DNA of 64,000 nt, from NCBI RefSeq assembly GCF_003391135.1, contig NZ_CP031455.1, positions 1,178,001 through 1,242,000 on the forward strand, written 5' to 3'. The translations under genes and the position numbers were made by a program. Below are positions 44,796-52,234 of the stretch, one piece after another; the stretch's first letter is position 1; every line of letters starts with the position of its first letter. The notes under the pieces are model-generated. The model saw only the letters and a list, made by a program, of their open reading frames with translations. It was not told the DNA's origin and did not search any database. Origin of the DNA: Streptoverticillium olivoreticuli subsp. olivoreticuli (GTDB lineage: Bacteria > Actinomycetota > Actinomycetes > Streptomycetales > Streptomycetaceae).

Positions 44796-45893
44796 GTGGC
44801 GGTCCTGGAGTCGGCGCCCTATGTCGTCCTCGGCACGCTGGGGCGGCGCGCCGTCGCCCGCTTCTCCTCGTGCCGCGCGCTCGCGTGGCTGGACGCCGTG
44901 CGCGCGGCCGTGGCGGTCGCCCTGCCGTTCCTCTGGACGCCCGACAGCCGGGGTACGTGCGTGCTGTTCGTCGGCGTGCTGCTGCTCGGTGTCCTCAGCG
45001 CCGTCTTCGACCCGAACCTGGAGGCGCTGGTACCGGCCCTCGCCGACCGGGAGCACGTACAGCAGGTGACCGGGCTGTTCGACCTGACCGGACGGATCGC
45101 CCTCATCACCGGCCGGGCGAGCGCCGGTCTGCTGCTTCTGGTGTTTTCCAAGATCGAGCTCTTCGTGTTCAACGGAGTGGCATTCGCCGTGTCGGCGGTG
45201 GCGCTCGGCCTGCTCTCCCGGTACGGCAGTGTCGTGACCGGCCGACGACCCGTGGCCGTGAAGTCGTCGGTACGGGCGCAGCCGCTGCTGCGCGCCCATC
45301 CCCACGTCGGGCTGGCGATCGGGGTGTACGGCCTGGTGCCGCTGTGCTCGGCCGCGACCACCGTGGGGATGCCCGTACTCCTCGTCACCCGCTACGGCGC
45401 GGAGGCGGGTGTCTACGGTCTGGTCACGGCGGCTGTCGGCGTCGGTGCGCTGGTCGGCAATCCGCTGGTCGGCAACTGGAGACCCACGAGCTGGCTCGCC
45501 GTCTGCTGCTACGCGTGGGCGGTGGACGGGGTGGCGACCGCGTGCATGGGACTGGTGGGGCGGGTGTCGGCGCTGGGGCTGCTGTCGGCACTGACCGGGC
45601 TGGTCGCTCCGGTCGCGGCCGTCACCCTGCGGGCGCGCCTGGGGAGGTTCCCGCCTGCGGAACGACTGCGGTTGATGGCGGTCGAGCACACCGCGACCCG
45701 TCTGGGCAGCATGGCGGGCATACTCCTGCTGCCGCTGCTCATCGGTGTCTCACCCCGGGGCTCCTTCGTCGCCGCAGGCGCGACGGTCACAGCGTTGGCG
45801 ATCGGGGTGCGCGCCCTGTCCACCCGCATCCCGCGGCCCGGTCCCGCTCCTGCCCCGGCGGAGAGCGGCGGGACGGCGGTGGCGGGTTACTGA
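44796..45893 (+). CDS. MFS transporter, N-terminally truncated
   Basis: 365 codons from GTG 44796, with no ribosome site. The sequence opens inside what is normally the second helix of a macrolide-efflux-like (DHA3) MFS protein: VAVLESAPYVVLGTLGRRAV, then SAVFDPNLEALVPALADREH, FVFNGVAFAVSAVALGLLS and GVGALVGNPLVGNWR. About 40 residues, including helix 1 and part of the conserved loop, are missing, while the C-terminal half is complete. Likely a decayed gene though the remaining frame is clean. Its stop overlaps that of the convergent LysR gene. Confidence 0.6.
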   Translation: MAVLESAPYVVLGTLGRRAVARFSSCRALAWLDAVRAAVAVALPFLWTPDSRGTCVLFVGVLLLGVLSAVFDPNLEALVPALADREHVQQVTGLFDLTGRIALITGRASAGLLLLVFSKIELFVFNGVAFAVSAVALGLLSRYGSVVTGRRPVAVKSSVRAQPLLRAHPHVGLAIGVYGLVPLCSAATTVGMPVLLVTRYGAEAGVYGLVTAAVGVGALVGNPLVGNWRPTSWLAVCCYAWAVDGVATACMGLVGRVSALGLLSALTGLVAPVAAVTLRARLGRFPPAERLRLMAVEHTATRLGSMAGILLLPLLIGVSPRGSFVAAGATVTALAIGVRALSTRIPRPGPAPAPAESGGTAVAGY

Positions 45894-46825
45894 GCCCACT
45901 TCGGTGTCCATGTCCCGGCGGCGCCGTGGTCGGGCCGTGTGGAGCCGAGGTGGTCGCGGAGCATGGCGAGCGTGGGGTGCGGGTTGTCGCCGCGCCAGAT
46001 CAGGGAATGCGGGTAGACCGGCGTCGGGTCGTGCACGGGCACGCGCCGCAAGTCGTGGCCGGCGGGCCGGACGAAGCTGGTCTGTTCGCCGACGAAGGTC
46101 GCAAGGGCCGGGGAGCCGGCGATCGTGTCCAGGAGCGGCTCGGTGCCGAAGTCGGGGCCGGTCACCTCGATGGTGAGCCCGAACGCGGCGGCGAGGTCGT
46201 CGTAGTACGCGGCCCACTCGGTACCGGCGACGATGCCGGGCATCCAGATCCTGTGCCCGGCGAGCTGCGCTGGTGTGACCGCGCGGGCGCCGGCCAGCTC
46301 GTGGGCCGGTCCCGTGAGGAGCTGGATGGGCTCGTCGCGGACCCGGACGGCCTCGATGCCGTCGGGGAGCTGCCGCGCGGGCAGGGTGAGGGCGCGGAAC
46401 GACGCGTCGATCGTGCCCGCCCGGACAGCGGCGATGGCCGCGTCGGCGTCGAAGAGAGTCACAACGTCGAGTTGGGTCCCGGGATGCGCGCGATGGAAGC
46501 CGCGCAGCAGATCCGCCGGCGCGAGCCGCCGGCCGATCACATCGACACGCAGCGCGCGACTGCCGGGCCGCACGGAGGCCGCTGCCCGCTCTTCGGCCTG
46601 GAGGAGATCTCGGGCGTGGGGCAGGAACGCCTGCCCGTCGATGGTGAGCCGGGCTCCGCGCGCGGTACGGGTGAACAGCCGCACACCGAGGTCCTTCTCC
46701 AGCCCGGCGATGCGCTTGGAGACGGCCTGCTGGGTGATCGACAGGTTGGCGGCGGCTTCCTGGAACTGCCCCGCGTCCGCGACGGCGACGAAGGTGCGCA
46801 CGGCATCGAGATTCACGTCGGCCAT
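45887..46825 (-). CDS. LysR-family regulator
   Basis: 312 aa. N-terminal winged helix: DAVRTFVAVADAGQFQEAAA, NLSITQQAVSKRIAGLEKDL, GVRLFTRTARGARLT. The C-terminal two-lobed effector domain includes RALRVDVIGRRLAPADLLRG and GHRIWMPGIVAGTEW. It is divergent from an MFS gene, with an inverted repeat just before its own start, so it most likely controls that pump and itself. Confidence 0.93.
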   Translation of the reverse strand: MADVNLDAVRTFVAVADAGQFQEAAANLSITQQAVSKRIAGLEKDLGVRLFTRTARGARLTIDGQAFLPHARDLLQAEERAAASVRPGSRALRVDVIGRRLAPADLLRGFHRAHPGTQLDVVTLFDADAAIAAVRAGTIDASFRALTLPARQLPDGIEAVRVRDEPIQLLTGPAHELAGARAVTPAQLAGHRIWMPGIVAGTEWAAYYDDLAAAFGLTIEVTGPDFGTEPLLDTIAGSPALATFVGEQTSFVRPAGHDLRRVPVHDPTPVYPHSLIWRGDNPHPTLAMLRDHLGSTRPDHGAAGTWTPKWAQ

Positions 46826-46833
46826 CGTAGTTG

Positions 46834-46850
46834 CACAACCTGTGGTTGTG
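46834..46850. promoter_or_regulatory. LysR-region operator
   Basis: CACAACC-TGT-GGTTGTG, perfect 7-bp arms, 9 bases before the LysR start. A LysR box usually has a T-N11-A pattern; this tight palindrome may be the autoregulation site. Confidence 0.65.
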
Positions 46851-46947
46851 GCCTGCTCCACGGTTCGGTTGTTTGATCCGCTGACGTGTTACTGGCTTTG
46901 ATGTCCCTGGTCAACGTTCGAGCGGGGCGGCGAGGGGTGTGCTGGGC

Positions 46948-48180
46948 ATGGGGGTCAGGCGGTCGCTGGGGCGGCAGTTCGGGTGGCTGTGGGGCGCGTA
47001 TACGGTCAGCGCGTTCGGCACGTGGCTCGCGTTCGACGCGTTCCCCTTGATCGCGATCCTTGTGCTGCACGCCGGGCCGACGGAGGTGGCGGCGCTGGCG
47101 GCCGCGGGGCTCGCGGTGGGAGCGGCGGTGGCGGTGCCGCTCGGCCCGTGGGTGGAGTTCCGCCGCAAACGACCGGTGATGGTCGCGATGGACCTGGTCC
47201 GGTTCGCGGCACTGATGAGCGTCCCCGCCGCGTACGCGCTCGGACGGCTCGGCTTCGTCCAGCTCCTGGTCGTGTCGGTCGTCGTCGCAACAGCCGACAT
47301 CACCTTCAACGCGGCCGCCGGCGCGTGCCTGAAGGCACTCGTGCAGCCGCGGGACCTGCTGATCGCGAACGGCCGGTTCGAGGCCACGACCTGGACCGCC
47401 ACCATGGCCGGACCGCCGCTCGGCGGGGCTGCGATCGCGGTGTTCGGCCCGGTGACGACCGTGATGGCCGATGCGGTCAGCTACCTGCTCTCGGCCGTGG
47501 GGATCCGCGCGATCGGCGGCACGGAGCCGCGCCCCGCGCGAGCCGACGCACGGCCACGGCTGCGGGCCCGCGACTTGCCCGACGGGTGGCGGTACATCCT
47601 CGCCGACCCGGCCCTGCGCCCGCTGTTCTTCAACACGATCCTGGTCAACAGCCTCATCATGGCGACCTCGCCGCTGCTCGCCGTCCTCATGCTCGGCCGC
47701 CTCGGGTTCGCCCCCTGGCAGTACTGCCTCGCCTTCGCGGTGCCCTGCGTCGGCGGCCTGATCGGCTCACGGCTGGCCCGCCGACTTGTCGCGCGCTTCG
47801 GTCAGCACAAGGTCATGCTCACCGCAGGGACACTGCGAGCATGCTGGTCGCTCGGGCTGGCCTTCGTCCGCCCCGGCGCTGCCGGGCTCGTGCTCGTCAT
47901 GGCGGTCGAGCTCGGGCTGATCACCTGCTGTGCGGTGTTCAACCCGGTGCTCGCCACCTACCGGCTCGACCGGACCCCGGCGGACCGGGTCGCCCGCACC
48001 CTGTCCGCGTGGTCGGTCACCAGCAAGGCCACGACCGCGGCCATGACCGGGCTATGGGGCCTGCTGGCCGCCGTCACCGGCCCCCGCACCGCGATCGCGC
48101 TCGCCGGTCTCCTCATCCTGACAACCCCGCTCCTGCTCCCCCGGCGTGACCACGCGGCGCAACTCGCTGCGGTCTCGTGA
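46948..48180 (+). CDS. MFS transporter under divergent LysR
   Basis: 410 aa, start ATG 46948 (GTG 46939 is in frame, too close to GAGGGG). About 12 helices of the DHA3/enterobactin-exporter-like type: GAYTVSAFGTWLAFDAFPLI in helix 1, VEFRRKRPVMVAMDLVRFAA in the first conserved loop, LIANGRFEATTWTATMAGPP and GSRLARRLVARFGQHKVML. Likely a proton-driven exporter of a small compound sensed by the LysR protein. Full length. Confidence 0.88.
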   Translation: MGVRRSLGRQFGWLWGAYTVSAFGTWLAFDAFPLIAILVLHAGPTEVAALAAAGLAVGAAVAVPLGPWVEFRRKRPVMVAMDLVRFAALMSVPAAYALGRLGFVQLLVVSVVVATADITFNAAAGACLKALVQPRDLLIANGRFEATTWTATMAGPPLGGAAIAVFGPVTTVMADAVSYLLSAVGIRAIGGTEPRPARADARPRLRARDLPDGWRYILADPALRPLFFNTILVNSLIMATSPLLAVLMLGRLGFAPWQYCLAFAVPCVGGLIGSRLARRLVARFGQHKVMLTAGTLRACWSLGLAFVRPGAAGLVLVMAVELGLITCCAVFNPVLATYRLDRTPADRVARTLSAWSVTSKATTAAMTGLWGLLAAVTGPRTAIALAGLLILTTPLLLPRRDHAAQLAAVS

Positions 48181-48223
48181 AGGTGACTACGGAGCCTCGC
48201 ATTCGGCGTCAGCTCTTATGACT

Positions 48224-48856
48224 TCAATCGAACCGGATATGTTTGGCCCCTGTCCAGACCCGGCGCAAGCGCCCACGAAGCGCGCTGTCGGTGTTGGAGG
48301 TCAGGGTCAGTCCGGCCGATGTGGCAATGCTGTCGGCGACCTGCGGGATCGTGAGCCGATCGGTCCACAGGTGCTCGGCGAACTCCTGATCACGCAGGCG
48401 CTCCAGACAGAGGTCGAGCTTCGACACGGCGAAGCTCTCCCGCCTCAAAGGAGCTTCCTTCCCGGCGACGCACCGCACGGCGTGTCCCAAACCCCGCTCG
48501 CGCAGCCGCCGCAGCACCGTCTCGCGATCGGCCAGCAGGGCGAAGTGCCGAACGTCGTGACCGCGCTCCCGTAGCCTGCCGACGATCTCCCGGAAGTAGA
48601 CCGGCTCCACAACTGTCATGGGTGCGATCACAGTTCCGCCGAGCTTGGTGAGGGCCAGATCCAGGACCTCGTACACACCCTGCCGCCAGGCCGACAGATC
48701 CTGGAAGTCCCCGCGCAGAGACGGGGGCATCATCCGGTGCAGGCCGAAACCGACGTGTTCGGGGTCGCAGACCACACTGCCGGGAAGCCGCCTCCGGAGC
48801 TCGTACGCGCTCTGTGTCTTGCCACCGCCGAAGGGGCCGTTGATCCATAACAGCAT
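48224..48856 (-). CDS. tmrB: TmrB-like P-loop protein (tunicamycin resistance family)
   Basis: 210 aa. It starts MLLWINGPFGGGKTQSAYEL with a Walker A loop, and then VVCDPEHVGFGLHRMM, TVIAPMTVVEPVYFREIVGR and HFALLADRETVLRRLRERG, which line up segment by segment with Bacillus TmrB. TmrB is an ATP-binding protein that protects against the nucleoside antibiotic tunicamycin. The usual C-terminal LTIPQVADSIA is present. Resistance in this host is an inference; many actinomycete homologues are untested. Confidence 0.82.
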   Translation of the reverse strand: MLLWINGPFGGGKTQSAYELRRRLPGSVVCDPEHVGFGLHRMMPPSLRGDFQDLSAWRQGVYEVLDLALTKLGGTVIAPMTVVEPVYFREIVGRLRERGHDVRHFALLADRETVLRRLRERGLGHAVRCVAGKEAPLRRESFAVSKLDLCLERLRDQEFAEHLWTDRLTIPQVADSIATSAGLTLTSNTDSALRGRLRRVWTGAKHIRFD

Positions 48857-48944
48857 GCGCAGACCCTACGGGAGAGGCGTCCCCATGGGGGAGTCGGTCG
48901 TCGACATGGTGGATGCGGGCGACTACTCCCCCGGTGCCCCGGAG

Positions 48945-49334
48945 CTACGCCCCGGACCGCCGCGCGTACACCTCGATCTCGATCTTCATGCGGGGGTCGG
49001 CCAAGCCGCACACCAGCATCGTGGCGGCCGGTCTGACCTCGCCGAAGGCGCGGCGCAGGGACGGCCAGCACGGCTCGAAGTCCTCGCGGTCGGGCAGCAG
49101 ATATCGCACCCGTACGACATCGGCGAAGGCGCACTCCGCCTCGGTCAGCGCGGCCTCGATGTTGCGCAGGCACTGCTCGGCCTGCTCCACCACGTCGTCG
49201 GAGATCGTCATGGTGGAGTAGTCGAAACCCGTCGTCCCCGACACATGCACCCAGTCGCCGTCGACCACGGCGCGGGCATAGCCGATCTGCTCCTCGAACG
49301 TCGAGCCGCTGAGGATCGCGCGTCGCTCTGTCAT
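48945..49334 (-). CDS. RidA-family protein
   Basis: 129 aa. YARAVVDGDWVHVSGTTGF, EQAEQCLRNIEAALTEAECA, RVRYLLPDREDFEPCWPSLR and EIEVYARR match the YjgF/RidA trimer fold. RidA hydrolyses reactive imine/enamine intermediates; this one lacks the first strand's IxxxxAP and has VCGLADPRMKIEIE where RidA has the catalytic Arg in RxxVE-type motif, so it belongs to a divergent subgroup (Rid4-7 like). The ribosome site is weak. Role: amine/imine detoxification or side-branch catabolism. Confidence 0.87.
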   Translation of the reverse strand: MTERRAILSGSTFEEQIGYARAVVDGDWVHVSGTTGFDYSTMTISDDVVEQAEQCLRNIEAALTEAECAFADVVRVRYLLPDREDFEPCWPSLRRAFGEVRPAATMLVCGLADPRMKIEIEVYARRSGA

Positions 49335-49415
49335 GTGCCGAACGCTAAGTGATCAGCACCGATACGTCCATCACGGCGGATGGCGCGACCCGATGTCCCC
49401 AAGTCGCCCGACCTC

Positions 49416-50210
49416 TCAACCCCGCGGGCGGACATGCAACTCCAGCCCGTTCACCCCCGGCGCCTCCACACCCGGCAGCAGTCGCATGTCATGGTCGTAG
49501 TCGCCGCCGACGAGCGACCGGAACGGGACCGGCTCGTCCGTGAAGAGGCCGTCGAGCCGTCGCCCGTACTCCCGCTTCGCCGCCGCGAACCGCTCCGCGG
49601 GCAGGTCGTTCGAGCCGTACACCGCGAACGGTTCGAGCGGTGCCATGCCGGTGAACCAGAACAGGCCGTGCTGCACCGGGTGGAGGACGTCCGCGAGCCG
49701 CCCGTGGATGCCCCGGTCGGAGAACCCCGGCTCCCGGGCCCCGACCGTCACCGACAGCAGCGCACGCCGCCCCGCCAGGGCGCCTTCACCGTAGGGCGGG
49801 CCGACTGCCGGGCCGTGAGCGAACCCGTAGGTGAACACCCGGTCGAACCAGCCCTTGAGTATCGCGGGCACGGAGAACCACCACAGCGGGAACTGCAGGA
49901 CCACCGCGTCCGACCAGAGCACTTTCTCCTGCTCGGCCGCGATGTCGGGCGAGAGCCGGCCCGCCGACGTGGCCCGCTCATGCGCGGCCAGCACATGCAG
50001 CCGCTGGTCCGCGGGGTGGTCGGGGACGTCGTCGGCGTCCAACGCCGCCTTCCACTTCATCGCATGGAGGTCGGACACCCGCACCTCGTGCCCTGCCGCG
50101 CGCAGGTGCTCGACCGCGAAGGTGGTCAGAACGGCGTTGAGCGAACGGGGTTCCGGGTGGGCGCTGACGACGAGGATCTTCTTCCGCGGCTGCGGCGTGG
50201 TTTCGGTCAT
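49416..50210 (-). CDS. NAD(P)H:quinone oxidoreductase (flavodoxin fold, MdaB/NQO type)
   Basis: 264 aa. KILVVSAHPEPRSLNAVLTT is the FMN/FAD phosphate loop of the NQO1 family; VVLQFPLWWFSVPAILKGWF with the LWW motif and RVFTYGFAHG give the flavin and nicotinamide pocket; LSVTVGAREPGFSDRG follows. It reduces quinones or azo/nitro compounds by two electrons. Divergent from an XRE-type regulator with 98 bases between, the common layout for a target and its repressor. Confidence 0.92.
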   Translation of the reverse strand: MTETTPQPRKKILVVSAHPEPRSLNAVLTTFAVEHLRAAGHEVRVSDLHAMKWKAALDADDVPDHPADQRLHVLAAHERATSAGRLSPDIAAEQEKVLWSDAVVLQFPLWWFSVPAILKGWFDRVFTYGFAHGPAVGPPYGEGALAGRRALLSVTVGAREPGFSDRGIHGRLADVLHPVQHGLFWFTGMAPLEPFAVYGSNDLPAERFAAAKREYGRRLDGLFTDEPVPFRSLVGGDYDHDMRLLPGVEAPGVNGLELHVRPRG

Positions 50211-50308
50211 GCGCCAACTTTCTCCCGAGCGCGACAGGGCAGCCAGCACCCGGTTCGACCGATGGACCGTCAATCCTGGTACTGCGAGGACCACGCATAC
50301 TTGGGCCC

Positions 50309-51223
50309 ATGGACGGCGTGGACCACATCGAGCACACAGACAGCACCGACAACCGTGTCGGGAACACCGACGGGACCGGCGACACCCGGCGGGCACTCGG
50401 CGGCTTCCTGCGTGCCCGCCGCGGACGCGTCGCGCCGGAGCACGTCGGGCTCGCAGGTGGCCGTCGACGGAGGGTGCGCGGGCTGCGCCGCGAGGAGCTG
50501 GCCCAGCTCGCCGGGATCAGCGTGGACTACTACGTACGCCTCGAACAGGGCCGGGCCACCCAGCCGTCGCCCGAGGTGCTCGACGCGCTCGCCGGGGCGC
50601 TCGGCCTCGACACGGCGGAGCGCAGGCACCTCGCCACCCTGGCCGACGCCAGGCGCGGCCCGGCGCCCAGGGCCCGGGTCAGCCCCCTGTTGCAGCGCGT
50701 CCTGGACTCCATGACCCACTTCCCGGCCTTCGTGACGAACCACCGTCTCGACGTGGTGGCCTGGAACGGCCTGGGATCCGAGCTGACCGGTGGCCTGGAC
50801 GATCCGGAGCGCCGCGACCGGAACAACGCCAGGTACCTCTTCCTCGACCCCGCCTCCCGGCAGCTCTTCCCCGAGTGGGAGGACAGGGCGGCGGAGTCCG
50901 TGGGCCAGTTGCAGGTCGCCGCGGGACGTTACCCCGACGACGCGGAACTGGCCTCGCTCATCACCCAACTGTCCGTGCACAGCGCCGAGTTCAGGCGGAT
51001 CTGGGACAGCGGGGAGGTGGAGATGTGTGCGGCGGGGCGCAAGCGGCTGCGGCACCCGGTGGCCGGGTTGCTCACCCTGGACTTCGAGACACTGCACGTA
51101 CCGGCCGCGCCCGGCGAGACGGGCCTGGTCGTGCACGTGTTCAGCGCAGAGGAAGGCAGCGAGGAGGCCGCCGCCCTCACCCGGCTTGCGGGGACGGTCG
51201 GTTCAGAGGTACGAAGTCGCTGA
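50309..51223 (+). CDS. XRE regulator with MmyB-like ligand domain
   Basis: 304 aa. HTH ~45-100: LRREELAQLAGISVDYYVRL, EQGRATQPSPEVLDALAGAL. The C-terminal part is MmyB-like: PLLQRVLDSMTHFPAFVTNH, LDVVAWNGLGSEL, and NNARYLFLDPASRQLFPEWE, which binds fatty acids in characterised members. It faces away from the quinone reductase gene, so it most likely represses it. Ends with VVHVFSAEEGS, the family's normal end. Confidence 0.92.
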   Translation: MDGVDHIEHTDSTDNRVGNTDGTGDTRRALGGFLRARRGRVAPEHVGLAGGRRRRVRGLRREELAQLAGISVDYYVRLEQGRATQPSPEVLDALAGALGLDTAERRHLATLADARRGPAPRARVSPLLQRVLDSMTHFPAFVTNHRLDVVAWNGLGSELTGGLDDPERRDRNNARYLFLDPASRQLFPEWEDRAAESVGQLQVAAGRYPDDAELASLITQLSVHSAEFRRIWDSGEVEMCAAGRKRLRHPVAGLLTLDFETLHVPAAPGETGLVVHVFSAEEGSEEAAALTRLAGTVGSEVRSR

Positions 51224-51430
51224 AGAGTTCGACCATCGCACATCGCGATCCATGTACGCAGGAGATGTCCGGCACCGCGCACGTACTCAAACCTTGCGCT
51301 GCGATGTCCCGACATCAATGGTGCTGCCATGTGCGGTGAAAAAGGTCATTGCTCGGCAGATGGTCACTACCACCCTGTCCGAGTGAGTAACATCCCGCAG
51401 CAACACACCAGTCCAGCAGAGGGAGCGGTC

Positions 51431-52075
51431 ATGACCGACGGAATGGACGACGCCAACATCCAGGCCCGGTATGCGGCACAGTTCGCAGCCGACCTGGAGA
51501 ACAACGAGAAGGAGCAGGAATCACTCCGCGCCCGTCTTGAGCAGCTGGCGGAGGAGCACGTGTGGCTGTCCGGCATGCGGGGCACGGTGGCCGGGGAGAA
51601 GGATGCCCCGGGCGACGCGGCCGGTTCGGCCGACGGTGCCGCGAGCGCGGCGGCCGCGGGGAACGTTCCGCGGCCGCGGCGGGCGAAGAAGGCGGCCGAC
51701 GCACCCGGCCGCCGGAAGAAGCCGGCGCAGGCCAAGAGCGCGGAAACGCCGAAGGCAGCCGAAGGGCGCACCAGGAAGAGCGACGGACCCACGTTGGGCG
51801 AGCTCGTTCTCGGTCTCCTCACCCAGCACCACCAGCCGCGCATGGTCAGCGAGGTCGTCAACGAGCTGGGTCAGGCCCACCCGGAACGCACCGTGAGTGC
51901 CCAGGTGGTACGCAACACGGTGGAAGCGCTCGTCGCCAAGGGCCGTCTGGACCGCGAGCGGAAGCAGGGGTCGGTGTTCTACACCGCGCCCACGGGCACC
52001 GCTTCCGAGACGGTGCCCACGTCGCCGGTGTCCGAGCCCGCGGCAACCGCGGAGAAGGCCACGGCCGAGGTCTGA
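51431..52075 (+). CDS. Coiled-coil/winged-helix protein with basic linker
   Basis: 214 aa after AGAGGGAG. Residues ~10-48 are a coiled coil (FAADLENNEKEQESLRARLE), followed by an Ala/Lys/Arg-rich linker (RPRRAKKAADAPGRRKKPAQ) recalling histone tails, and then a winged helix (LGELVLGLLTQHHQPRMVSE, VRNTVEALVAKGRLDRERK) ending in a Pro/Thr/Ala-rich tail. It looks like a DNA-binding, possibly nucleoid-associated or regulatory, protein. No sensor domain. ATG 51431 is the start because it alone has a ribosome site. Confidence 0.75.
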   Translation: MTDGMDDANIQARYAAQFAADLENNEKEQESLRARLEQLAEEHVWLSGMRGTVAGEKDAPGDAAGSADGAASAAAAGNVPRPRRAKKAADAPGRRKKPAQAKSAETPKAAEGRTRKSDGPTLGELVLGLLTQHHQPRMVSEVVNELGQAHPERTVSAQVVRNTVEALVAKGRLDRERKQGSVFYTAPTGTASETVPTSPVSEPAATAEKATAEV

Positions 52076-52189
52076 CCGGAGGCCGGCGCGCCTCACACAC
52101 CGTAAGTCGCGCGGGGGTGCGCTCACCAGTGAACCGGTCAAATGGTGAAGTGGTGAACCGGTTGAGTGCCCCCGGCCCTCGGGCCATGC

Positions 52190-52227
52190 ACCGCGGCCCC
52201 TGCCAAGAGTTTGGAAGGGGCCGCGGT
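52190..52227. terminator. Strong bidirectional hairpin
   Basis: ACCGCGGCCCCT and AGGGGCCGCGGT, perfect 12-bp arms, 14-base loop, between two converging genes and only 8 bases from the permease stop. No U-run, but the stem is very stable. Confidence 0.82.
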
Positions 52228-52234
52228 CCGAAAG

